A program made the translations under genes and the position numbers. Of a stretch of 64,000 nt of DNA, positions 8,123 through 15,772 are shown in pieces. Under the pieces are notes generated by a model, which did not search any database, was not told where the DNA came from, and saw only the letters and a list, made by a program, of their open reading frames with translations. This DNA comes from Magnetospirillum fulvum. GTDB lineage: Bacteria > Pseudomonadota > Alphaproteobacteria > Rhodospirillales > Magnetospirillaceae. The stretch spans positions 1-64,000 of the forward strand of contig NZ_FNWO01000009.1 in assembly GCF_900108475.1 (NCBI RefSeq), given 5' to 3'. Each line of letters begins with the position of its first letter. The stretch's first letter is position 1.

Positions 8123-9865
8123 TCAGGTCGGGTCGGCCCTGGGCACGACAACGCCGAAGCACGAGCCCCGGCCGGACAGGGTCTGAACCTCAAGCGGGTG
8201 GTCGAGCAGCCCGGCCATCCGCCGCACCACGCCAAGACCGAGGCCAAGGCCGCGCGAATCGGCTGCCACGCCCGGCCGGTCGATCCGGGTGAAATCGTCG
8301 AATACCTTGGCGACCTGACTGGGCGGAATGCCGATGCCGGTATCCCACACCTGGATCGCGACATGGTCGCCGCGATGGCGGCATCCGATCAGCACACCGC
8401 CGGTTTCGGTGTAGCGGACGGCGTTGACCAGCAGGTTGCGCAACAGCCGTTCGAGCAGAACCGGGTCGCTGACGATCCGGGCCTGGGTCGGCACCGCGCC
8501 GATCGACAATCCCCGCGCGGTGGCTTCGGGTTCGATCTGATCGACCAGGGCGGCCAGCAGCGGCATCAGCCGGAAGGTGCTGAGATTGGGGGTGATCTTG
8601 CCCGCTTCCAGCGCCGAGACGTCGAGCAGCGAGCCGAGCAGCGAGTTGGTTGCCTCGATGCTGCGGCGCAATTTATCGACGACGGAGACGGTTGCCGGAT
8701 CGGTGATCCGGGCGGACAGAACCTCGGCGAACATTCCCGCCGCTTGCAGCGGCTGACGCAGATCGTGGCTGGCGGCGGCGAGAAAGCGGGTCTTGCTCTC
8801 GTTGGCAAGGCGGGCTTCCTCGGCGCGGTGTTCGGCCTCTTCGGTCCGCTCCCGCACCCGCTGCTCCAGCCCGGCCAGGATCGCCTGCTCGCGTCCGATG
8901 CCGCGAAAAGCCATCATCGCCAGTCCGGCAACGGCGGTTCCGGCCAGCAGCAGGGCGAGACACAGTGCGCCCACCGTCGACCACCAGGGGGCCAGCACCT
9001 CGTCCAGCGACATTCCGGCGACGACGACGATGTCGTAATCCTTCAGCCGACGAAAGGTGTTGATCCGCTCGATTCCGTCGAATGGCGACGCGCCGACGAT
9101 GGTTCCGGTCGGGGTCCGGCTGGCGGCGGTGAAGATCGCCCCGCCCTGGACCGAGCGATTGACGTAAAGTTCCGGGTTGGGTTGGCGCAGGATCAATCCA
9201 TCGGGACCGGCGGCGGCGATCACGCCGCCCTGGCCCAGGACCAGGGAATTGTAGAAATTGGTGAAATAGATCGCGTGAATGCCGCAGGCGACGACGCCGA
9301 TGAAATTGCCCTGATCGTCCGACACCCGGCGACTGACGGTGAAGATCAGATTGTTGCTGTAGCGGGCGAAGACCATCGGCGCGACGATCATCTCGGCCCC
9401 CTCGGCATGGGCTTTGAACCAGGGGCGGTCGGACAGGTTGACCGGCGATCCGACCACCGAGGGGATCAGCGAGGCGACGGTATCGCCGTTAATGTCGATG
9501 ACGACGATGCTGCCGCGTTCCGGCAGGCTGGCCTGGAGATCGGCCAGTTGCTCCCGTTCCTGTGAATCGGTGATTCTACCGTGATGATGTGCCCGGGCGA
9601 TCTCGGCCATCCGCCGCAACAGCATTTCGGTGGTGCCGAGCGTGCGGGTAAGAGTCTCGTCCAGCAACCGAGCCACACCAACAGTGTTCTCCTCGGCATT
9701 TTCAATTGTAGATTGCCGAAGGTGAACGAGGAAGCCGGTCGAGCCGAATAGCATCAAGGTCGTGACGAGAATGACCAAAAGGCGGAGGATGCCCTTCAAT
9801 TCATCCGGAGGGCGAGCTTGCTTTGCGGGTGGAAAACGTGGGGCATTCGGCTTGATTTCGCCCAC
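8123..9865 (-). CDS. Membrane sensor histidine kinase with periplasmic Cache-type domain
   Basis: About 580 residues. A transmembrane helix (LLVILVTTLMLFGSTGFLV) is followed by a ~250-residue periplasmic Cache/PDC-like domain (IVVIDINGDTVASLIPSVVG, LSDRPWFKAHAEG, FTVSRRVSD), a second helix (WSTVGALCLALLLAGTAVAG), a short coiled coil and the catalytic core. The phospho-acceptor is the His of ASHDLRQPLQAAGMFAEVL near residue 366. The ATPase domain has LVNAVRYTETGG, DTGIGIPPSQVAKVF and GLGLGLGVV boxes. No receiver domain is attached and no response regulator gene is nearby, so it is an orphan kinase. I prefer GTG 9865, with AAGGGG upstream, over a TTG at 9931. It is convergent with holC. Confidence 0.85.
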   Translation of the reverse strand: MGEIKPNAPRFPPAKQARPPDELKGILRLLVILVTTLMLFGSTGFLVHLRQSTIENAEENTVGVARLLDETLTRTLGTTEMLLRRMAEIARAHHHGRITDSQEREQLADLQASLPERGSIVVIDINGDTVASLIPSVVGSPVNLSDRPWFKAHAEGAEMIVAPMVFARYSNNLIFTVSRRVSDDQGNFIGVVACGIHAIYFTNFYNSLVLGQGGVIAAAGPDGLILRQPNPELYVNRSVQGGAIFTAASRTPTGTIVGASPFDGIERINTFRRLKDYDIVVVAGMSLDEVLAPWWSTVGALCLALLLAGTAVAGLAMMAFRGIGREQAILAGLEQRVRERTEEAEHRAEEARLANESKTRFLAAASHDLRQPLQAAGMFAEVLSARITDPATVSVVDKLRRSIEATNSLLGSLLDVSALEAGKITPNLSTFRLMPLLAALVDQIEPEATARGLSIGAVPTQARIVSDPVLLERLLRNLLVNAVRYTETGGVLIGCRHRGDHVAIQVWDTGIGIPPSQVAKVFDDFTRIDRPGVAADSRGLGLGLGVVRRMAGLLDHPLEVQTLSGRGSCFGVVVPRADPT

Positions 9866-9934
9866 CGGTAGTCCCCTTGGTTGCGTCTTAAGGAGGATGC
9901 TATACCTCTGGCAGGGGGAGGGGAAGCCCAAGAC

Positions 9935-11815
9935 TTATGTCGTGGCTTGCTCCAGCGCCTCATGGGCTTCCAGCCAGGACAATTCGGCGTCGGCGACCTT
10001 GCGGGCCAGATCGGCCTCGCGTCGGCGCAATTCGGTCAGGCGGGCGGGCGGCCCCTGATAAAGCGCGGGATCGGCCAATTGCGCGGCAATTTCGCTTTGC
10101 TGGCGGTGCAGGGTTTCCAACGCCTTTTCCGCGACCTGGGCCGCCTTACGCAGCGGTGCAAGCTGGGCGCGGGCCTCGGCGGCGGCGCGGCGGTCGGCCT
10201 TGCGGTCGGTGGCGTCGGCGGCACGGTCGGGCTTTGCCTCGCGGCGGGCGTCGCGGGCGCGGTCGAGCAGCAGGCGGCGGTACCCGGCCAGATCGCCGTC
10301 GAACGCGGTGACGCAGCCGTCGCCGACCAGCCACAGCCGGTCGGCGGCCAGTTCGATCAAGTGGGGATCGTGGCTGATCAGCACCACCGCGCCGTCATAG
10401 GCGTTCAGCGCCGACACCAGCGCCTCGCGCGCGTCGATGTCGAGATGGTTGGTCGGTTCGTCGAGGATCATCAGATGAGGGGCGTCGCGGCTCATCAACG
10501 CGAACAGCAGTCGCGATTTCTCGCCGCCGGACAGGTTGGCGACCTTGACGTCGGCGCGTTCCTGCTCGAAGCCGAACCGGCCCAACTGGGCGCGGACCTT
10601 CGAATCGAGCTGCCCCTTCATCAACTCGGCCATATGCTCGAACGCGGTCCGTTCGGCGCGCAATTCCTCGGTCTGATGCTGGGCGAAATAGCCGATCCGC
10701 AGCTTGGGCGGCTTGCGCAGGCTGCCGCTCAACAGCTTCAACCGGCCCGACAGCACCTTGGCCAGGGTCGATTTGCCGTTGCCGTTGGCGCCGAGCAGGG
10801 CGATGCGGTCGTCCATGTCGATCCGCAGGTCGAGCCCCTTTAACACCGCCTTGTCGCCGTACCCGGCGATGCCGTCGTCGATCGCCAGGATCGGCGGGCT
10901 CATCGGTTCGGGATCGGGGAAATCGAAGCTGACGGCGCGGTCCTCGACCACCGGGACCACCATCTCCATCCGTTCCAGCATCTTGACCCGGCTTTGCGCC
11001 TGGGTGGCCTTGGTCGCCTTGGCGCGGAAGCGGTCGATGAAGGCCTGGATCTTGCGGCGCTGCTCGGCCTGCTTGGTGAAGGCCTTGGCCTGCAATTCCA
11101 TCCGGGCGCGGCGGGTCGCCTCGAACTGGTCGTAATTGCCGCCATAGGCAACCAGCTTGCCGCCGTCGAGATGGACGATGCGGTTGGCGACCTCGTTCAG
11201 CAATTCGCGGTCGTGGCTGATCACCACCAGGGTGCCGGGCCAGGAGGACAGATGGCTTTGCAGCCACAGCGTCGCTTCGAGATCGAGATGGTTGGTCGGC
11301 TCGTCGAGCAGCAGCAGATCGGGATTGGCGAACAGCGCCGCCGCCAGGGCGACGCGCATCCGCCAGCCGCCGGAAAAGTCCGATACCGGGCGGGTCTGCG
11401 CCTCGGCGGAAAAGCCCAGACCGGACAGGATCGCCGCCGCCCGCGCCGGGGCGGAATGGGCGTCGATCGCGCTCAGCCGTTCGTGAATCTCGGCGATGCG
11501 ATGGCCGTCCTCGGTCGAGTCGGCCTCGGCCAGCAGGGTGGCGCGCTCGGTGTCGGCGGCCAGGACGCACTCGATCAGGCTGGTGTCGCCCTCGGGCGCT
11601 TCCTGGGCCAGACGGCCAATCCGGGCGCGGGGGCGCAAGACGATTTCGCCGCCATCGGGGTGCAGTTCGCCCAGGATCAGCTTGAACAGAGTCGATTTGC
11701 CGGTGCCATTGCGCCCGACAAGGCCAACGCGCTGGCCGGCGGCGATGTGAACGCCGGCCTGCTCGAACAAAGCGCGGCCGCCGTAGCGGAAGGTCAGATC
11801 AGTGATACGCAGCAT
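9935..11815 (-). CDS. ABC-F family ATPase (Uup/YheS type)
   Basis: This cytosolic protein of 626 residues has two ABC ATPase domains and no membrane segments. Walker A sites are GRNGTGKST (about residue 35) and GANGNGKST (about 343). Signatures are FSGGWRMR and LSGGEKSR, and both Walker B motifs read LLLDEPTNHLDLEA or MILDEPTNHLDIDA. The linker between the domains (residues ~240-300, KAFTKQAEQRRKIQAFIDRFRAKATKATQ) is the P-site tRNA interaction motif typical of ABC-F translation factors. The C-terminal ~90 residues are charged and predicted to coil (TDRKADRRAAAEARAQLAPL). ATG 11815 begins MLRITDLTF, as in homologues. Subfamily placement as YheS-like rather than Uup-like is tentative. It is divergent from ndk. 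Confidence 0.92.
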   Translation of the reverse strand: MLRITDLTFRYGGRALFEQAGVHIAAGQRVGLVGRNGTGKSTLFKLILGELHPDGGEIVLRPRARIGRLAQEAPEGDTSLIECVLAADTERATLLAEADSTEDGHRIAEIHERLSAIDAHSAPARAAAILSGLGFSAEAQTRPVSDFSGGWRMRVALAAALFANPDLLLLDEPTNHLDLEATLWLQSHLSSWPGTLVVISHDRELLNEVANRIVHLDGGKLVAYGGNYDQFEATRRARMELQAKAFTKQAEQRRKIQAFIDRFRAKATKATQAQSRVKMLERMEMVVPVVEDRAVSFDFPDPEPMSPPILAIDDGIAGYGDKAVLKGLDLRIDMDDRIALLGANGNGKSTLAKVLSGRLKLLSGSLRKPPKLRIGYFAQHQTEELRAERTAFEHMAELMKGQLDSKVRAQLGRFGFEQERADVKVANLSGGEKSRLLFALMSRDAPHLMILDEPTNHLDIDAREALVSALNAYDGAVVLISHDPHLIELAADRLWLVGDGCVTAFDGDLAGYRRLLLDRARDARREAKPDRAADATDRKADRRAAAEARAQLAPLRKAAQVAEKALETLHRQQSEIAAQLADPALYQGPPARLTELRRREADLARKVADAELSWLEAHEALEQATT

Positions 11816-11860
11816 AAGGCGTTGCTTAACACGGAAGACGGTGGTGGGCCAAAGCTTCCG

Positions 11861-11889
11861 TTGCTCCCGGGACGCGTTGGCGCTATAAC
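11861..11889 (+). promoter_or_regulatory. Predicted promoter of ndk
   Basis: TTGCTC at 11861-11866 and TATAAC at 11884-11889 are 17 bases apart. The -10 box matches five of six consensus positions and the -35 only three. It lies about 105 bases before the ndk start in the divergent ABC-F/ndk spacer. Confidence 0.4.
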
Positions 11890-11993
11890 GCGCCCGCTCC
11901 CCCACGCCGGCCGTGGGGAGAGGGATCGCTGCTGCACGTCCGTGGGGGGACGAAGGCGCGGCGCAAGCAACCGCCGACCAAGGAATCTCATTC

Positions 11994-12416
11994 ATGGCTA
12001 CCGAACGTACCCTGTCGATCATCAAGCCGGACGCGACCCGACGCAACCTGACCGGCAAGATCAACGCCCGCTTCGAGGAAGCCGGCCTGCGCTTCGTGGC
12101 GCAGAAGCGCATCCGTCTGACCAAGGAGCAGGCCGAGCAGTTCTACTCGGTGCATTCCGAGCGCTCGTTCTTCGGCGAACTGGTTGCCTTCATGATTTCC
12201 GGCCCGGTCGTGGTCCAGGTTCTCGAAGGCGACAACGCCGTCGCCCGCAACCGCGAGATCATGGGCGCCACCAACCCGGCCAATGCCGCTCCGGGAACGA
12301 TCCGCGCTGATTTCGCCGAGTCGGTCGAAGCCAACTCGGTCCACGGTTCCGATTCCGCCGAGAACGCCGCGATCGAGATCGCCTACTTCTTCGCCGGTAC
12401 CGAACTGGTCGGCTAA
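11994..12416 (+). CDS. ndk: Nucleoside-diphosphate kinase
   Basis: Ndk transfers the terminal phosphate from ATP to other nucleoside diphosphates through a phospho-histidine. The 140-residue length is exact for the family. [20 protein letters not shown] opens the fold, [18 protein letters not shown] forms the nucleotide loop, and [20 protein letters not shown] contains the active-site His near residue 117. ATG 11994 has AAGGAATC six bases upstream. The gene stands alone, with a predicted promoter upstream and a strong hairpin terminator 60 bases behind its stop. Confidence 0.97.
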   Translation: MATERTLSIIKPDATRRNLTGKINARFEEAGLRFVAQKRIRLTKEQAEQFYSVHSERSFFGELVAFMISGPVVVQVLEGDNAVARNREIMGATNPANAAPGTIRADFAESVEANSVHGSDSAENAAIEIAYFFAGTELVG

Positions 12417-12475
12417 GTCCGGAGAGCGCTGCCTTCAGATGAAGGCGGCGCGTGCGGTCCTGACCCGATGCGTTT

Positions 12476-12508
12476 CACCCTCCAGAGTTCGTCTCTGGGG
12501 GGTGTTTT
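12476..12508 (+). terminator. Rho-independent terminator after ndk
   Basis: CACCCTCCAGAG at 12476-12487 pairs with CTCTGGGGGGTG at 12493-12504, a 12-bp stem with one G-U pair and a five-base loop (TTCGT). It is followed directly by TTTT and further T-rich sequence. Confidence 0.85.
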
Positions 12509-12637
12509 GCGTTTTGTCGGTGATTTGCCGTTATAAATCTTAATTTCTGCCCTGATCTTGCCATTTTCCTCAGGCGAGATACCGCTCGAGGACAGCGACG
12601 CTGCCTCCGTATTTCCACCCCCCTTGGGGAGGCGTTG

Positions 12638-12666
12638 TTGATTTCAATCGGTGCGTTCAGCATAAT
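12638..12666 (+). promoter_or_regulatory. Predicted rpoH promoter in a 466-base leader region
   Basis: The space between ndk and rpoH (12417-12882) holds the ndk terminator, this promoter candidate and a short ORF. TTGATT at 12638-12643 and CATAAT at 12661-12666 are 17 bases apart; the -10 matches five of six consensus positions. It would give a 5' leader of roughly 210 bases on rpoH mRNA. The rest of the spacer holds GCCTCC/GGAGGC repeats around 12600-12632 but no gene. Confidence 0.45.
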
Positions 12667-12767
12667 ATGTGGGATCGCTTTTGACGGGGTCCGAGCGGAA
12701 CCGTCGAAGCAGGGATGCTGTCACATGCGACGGGTCCCGGGTCATGTTGCTCGTGGGAGGATATGAC

Positions 12768-12800
12768 ATGATGACCATGATGTGCCCGAGCCGCGACTGA
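12768..12800 (+). CDS. Candidate 10-residue leader ORF upstream of rpoH
   Basis: ATG at 12768 opens MMTMMCPSRD followed by TGA. A perfect GGGAGG lies seven bases before the ATG, a better ribosome binding site than many genes in the window possess. The ORF sits inside the predicted rpoH leader, 82 bases before the rpoH start. Four of ten codons are Met. Translation could influence folding of the leader RNA, but nothing proves it is translated and no homologue is known to me. Confidence 0.3.
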   Translation: MMTMMCPSRD

Positions 12801-12882
12801 TTGCCTCTTCACCTTTCCGCCATTGCCCGCCGCCTGTGACCGGCGCGGGACCAGACGATGACAGAAATCCAGGAGGATGATC

Positions 12883-13764
12883 ATGTCGGTAGCAGCTCTT
12901 CCCGTTGTCGATGGCGACGACGGTCTGGCCAAATATCTCCGCGATATCCGCGCCTTTCCGCTCCTTGAGGCCGAGGAGGAATTCATGCTGGCCCGGCGCT
13001 GGGTCGATTACGAGGATACCGAGGCGGCGCACCGCCTGGTCACCTCGCACCTGCGCCTGGTGGCCAAGATCGCGATCGGCTATCGCCATTACGGCCTGCC
13101 CGTCGCCGATCTGATCTCCGAGGGCAATATCGGGCTGATGCGCGCGGTCAAGAAATTCGATCCCGATCGCGGCTTCCGCCTTGCCACCTATGCGATGTGG
13201 TGGATCAAGGCGTCGCTGAACGAGTTCGTGCTGAATTCGTGGTCGATGGTCAAGATCGGCACCCTGGCCGCTCAGAAGAAGCTGTTCTTCAACCTGCGTC
13301 GGATCAAGTCGCGGCTGCGCCTGCTCGAAAGCGGCGATCTCGCCCCCGAGCATGTCACCGCGATCGCCCGCGAATTGTCGGTCGATGAAAGCGACGTCAT
13401 CTCGATGAACCGCCGGATGGCGGCCCGCGACGGCTCGCTGAACCTTCAGGTCGGCGAAAGCGGAACCGAGATTCAGGATTTGCTGGCCGACGACGCAGAC
13501 AATCAGGAAACCGCTTATGGCCGCCGCGAGGAACTGAGCAAGGGCCGCGACCTGATCCGTCAGGCGCTGGAGGGGTTGACCGAGCGCGAACGCGAAATCT
13601 TCATCGAGCGCCGTCTGCGTGACGACCCCGCCACCCTCGAGGAACTGGGGCTGCGCTATGGGGTCTCGCGCGAGCGGATCCGACAGATCGAGGTCAAAGC
13701 GTTCGAGAAGGTCAAGACGCTGGTCAAAAGCGGGTTCCTGCCCGCCGCCGCCGTTCCGGCTTAA
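12883..13764 (+). CDS. rpoH: RNA polymerase sigma-32 (heat-shock) factor
   Basis: The 293-residue protein has all sigma-70 family regions of the RpoH type. Region 2 reads RLVTSHLRLVAKIAIGYRHY and LISEGNIGLMRAVKKFDPDRG, with RLATYAMWWIKASLNEFVL recognising the -10 element. The segment WSMVKIGTLAAQKKLFFNLRR is the RpoH-box region, which separates it from housekeeping sigma. Region 4 ends with EELGLRYGVSRERIRQIEVKA, the -35-binding helix-turn-helix. Of two ATGs I chose the second (12883): AGGAGG is directly against the first (12877) but six bases before the second. The long untranslated leader suggests post-transcriptional control, as known for rpoH in other bacteria. Many alphaproteobacteria carry two rpoH genes; only one is here. 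Confidence 0.95.
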   Translation: MSVAALPVVDGDDGLAKYLRDIRAFPLLEAEEEFMLARRWVDYEDTEAAHRLVTSHLRLVAKIAIGYRHYGLPVADLISEGNIGLMRAVKKFDPDRGFRLATYAMWWIKASLNEFVLNSWSMVKIGTLAAQKKLFFNLRRIKSRLRLLESGDLAPEHVTAIARELSVDESDVISMNRRMAARDGSLNLQVGESGTEIQDLLADDADNQETAYGRREELSKGRDLIRQALEGLTEREREIFIERRLRDDPATLEELGLRYGVSRERIRQIEVKAFEKVKTLVKSGFLPAAAVPA

Positions 13765-13853
13765 TACCGGCGGCTCAATGAATTGACCCGCCATATTGCC
13801 CCTCGCCGGGCGGGCGCATCCGCGCCCTTGCCTGCCGCCTCAATGGCGGCCAG

Positions 13854-13891
13854 ATACCGGCCAACAGGTCAAAACAAAGGTTGGCCGGTAT
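13854..13891. repeat. Perfect 12-bp inverted repeat between rpoH and ybaL
   Basis: ATACCGGCCAAC at 13854-13865 and GTTGGCCGGTAT at 13880-13891 are exact inverted copies with a 14-base A-rich loop. It lies between two convergent genes. Neither strand has a T-run behind the stem, so it is not a standard terminator. A partial echo, TAATACCGGCGG, occurs at the rpoH stop codon. Confidence 0.55.
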
Positions 13892-13912
13892 AAGTCCCGG
13901 GTTTCGTCTCTT

Positions 13913-13945
13913 GGCCCCCGCCCCGGTTGCGACCGGGCGGGGGCC
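13913..13945. terminator. Strong GC hairpin between convergent rpoH and ybaL
   Basis: GGCCCCCGCCC at 13913-13923 pairs with GGGCGGGGGCC at 13935-13945, and the stem continues inwards with GGT/ACC around a single bulged C and a TGCG loop. On the plus strand it is followed by GTTCGTTTG, a modest T-rich tail, so it probably ends rpoH transcripts. It lies 20 bases before the ybaL stop and may act in both directions. Confidence 0.6.
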
Positions 13946-13964
13946 GTTCGTTTGTCCCTTGCCG

Positions 13965-15704
13965 TCAGCTCGCCAGCGCCGCGTCGTCCCGATCCGCGTC
14001 CGCGTGGCGCTGCGACGCGGTGAACCCGTCCAGAGCATAATCGGTCATTGCCAGCGCCAGTTGATGCTCGCCCATTACCGCGAGGCCGACGCCCTGACGC
14101 AGCAGATAATCCCGCTCGTGCTCGCTGTGGGTCCGGGCGACGATGTCGAGTTCCGGGGTCGTGGTCCGGGCGATCGCGACGACCTGACGGACCTGAAAGC
14201 CATCGGGAATCGCGACGACCAGCAACCGCGCCCGGCCGATATCGGCCTTGTCCAGCACGCCCGGCACGCTGGCGTCGCCATAGAGAACCGGCAGTCCCTC
14301 GCCACGCAGGGCGGTGACCAACTGACGGTTCTGTTCGATCACGACATAGGGAATCCGGGCGGAATCGAAGGCTTGCGCCACCGTCCGCCCGACCCGGCCG
14401 AAGCCTACGATCACGGCATGATCGCGGCGGCCGTTGTCGCTCGGCGCCGGGGGGAGGTCGGCCAGCCGGTCCTGGCCCGACCGCTCGATCAGGGCCAGCA
14501 GGCGGGGGTGGGCGCGCAGCCAGCGCTCCAGCGGTCCAATCGCCCAGAATAGCAGCGGGTTCAGAGCGATCGACAGCAGCGCTCCGGCCAGAATATAGGC
14601 CTGTCCCTCGGGCGGCAGCAGCCCCAGCGACAAACCCAGCGCGGCCAGGATGAAGGAGAACTCGCCGATCTGGGCCAGACTGGCCGAGACGATCAGCGCG
14701 GTCGAAACCGGATAGCGGAACAGCAGCACGATGGCGAAGGCCGCGAGCGACTTGCCGACGATGATGACGGCCAGCACCGCCAGCACCGCCAGCGGTTCCT
14801 CAAGCAGGATGCTGGGATCGAACAGCATCCCCACCGAAACGAAGAACAGAACGGCGAAGGCTTCCTTTAGCGGCATCGAATCGGCGGTGGCCTGATGGCT
14901 GAGGTCGGATTCGCTCATCACCACCCCGGCAAAGAACGCGCCCAGCGCGAACGACACCCCGAACAGCGCCGACGACAGATAGGCGATGCCGAGCGCGAGG
15001 GCGAGAACGGCCAGGGTGAACAATTCGCGCGATCCCTGTTTCGCGATCTGGTCCAGAATCCACGGCACCACCCGCCGCCCGCCGATCAGAACGATCGCGA
15101 TAAACAGGGCAACCTTGGCCAGCGTCATTCCCAGCGCGGGCAGGATGTCGGCCAGATCCGCCGCACCCTGCGGGGCGTTGATCGCCGCCGCCAGCGGCGG
15201 CAGCAGGACCAGGGCGATCACCGTCGCCAGATCCTCGACGATCAGCCAGCCCACCGCGATGCTGCCGTTCAGGGTCTGCACCGCGTTGCGCTCTTCCAGG
15301 GCGCGGAGCAGAACCACGGTGCTGGCGACCGATAGGGCCAGTCCGAACACCAGCCCGGCCGGCAGACTCCAGCCCCAGACCGAAGCCAGCACCGCGCCGA
15401 TGGTGGTCGCCACCGCGATCTGGGCCACCGCGCCGGGCAGCGCGATCCAGCGCACCGCCCACAATTCACGGACCGAGAAATGCAGCCCGACCCCGAACAT
15501 CAGCAAGATGACTCCGATCTCGGCCAATTGCTGGGCCAGCCCGGAATCGGCGACAAAGCCGGGGGTGAACGGGCCTACGGCGATTCCGGCCAGCAAATAG
15601 CCGACCAGGGGCGGTAATTTGAGCTTTGAGGCAATCCATCCGCCGCCGAAGGCAAAAAGAAGGCTCATCGAGATTGTCGCGATCAGAGATGCTTCGTGAT
15701 GCAT
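13965..15704 (-). CDS. ybaL: CPA2-family cation:proton antiporter with RCK domain (YbaL/KefB type)
   Basis: The 579-residue protein begins with about twelve hydrophobic segments (residues ~5-400, including PLVGYLLAGIAVGPFTPGF, IGVILLMFGVGLHFSV and SVASTVVLLRALEERNAV), the Na+/H+-exchanger fold of the monovalent cation:proton antiporter-2 family. A cytosolic TrkA-N nucleotide-binding domain follows, with DHAVIVGFGRVGRTVAQAF near residue 430 carrying the GxGxxG pattern. A full TrkA-C domain is not evident. It should exchange K+ or Na+ for protons in the inner membrane under nucleotide control. The closest layout I know is YbaL; KefB/KefC are alternatives. It is convergent with rpoH and precedes an unrelated AT-richer spacer upstream of its start. 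Confidence 0.88.
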   Translation of the reverse strand: MHHEASLIATISMSLLFAFGGGWIASKLKLPPLVGYLLAGIAVGPFTPGFVADSGLAQQLAEIGVILLMFGVGLHFSVRELWAVRWIALPGAVAQIAVATTIGAVLASVWGWSLPAGLVFGLALSVASTVVLLRALEERNAVQTLNGSIAVGWLIVEDLATVIALVLLPPLAAAINAPQGAADLADILPALGMTLAKVALFIAIVLIGGRRVVPWILDQIAKQGSRELFTLAVLALALGIAYLSSALFGVSFALGAFFAGVVMSESDLSHQATADSMPLKEAFAVLFFVSVGMLFDPSILLEEPLAVLAVLAVIIVGKSLAAFAIVLLFRYPVSTALIVSASLAQIGEFSFILAALGLSLGLLPPEGQAYILAGALLSIALNPLLFWAIGPLERWLRAHPRLLALIERSGQDRLADLPPAPSDNGRRDHAVIVGFGRVGRTVAQAFDSARIPYVVIEQNRQLVTALRGEGLPVLYGDASVPGVLDKADIGRARLLVVAIPDGFQVRQVVAIARTTTPELDIVARTHSEHERDYLLRQGVGLAVMGEHQLALAMTDYALDGFTASQRHADADRDDAALAS

Positions 15705-15772
15705 TGTGTTCCTTAATATGACCGAACTGTTTGAATCTATATTGTGATTAAGAGTTTTGCGTGCAAGAGCGC

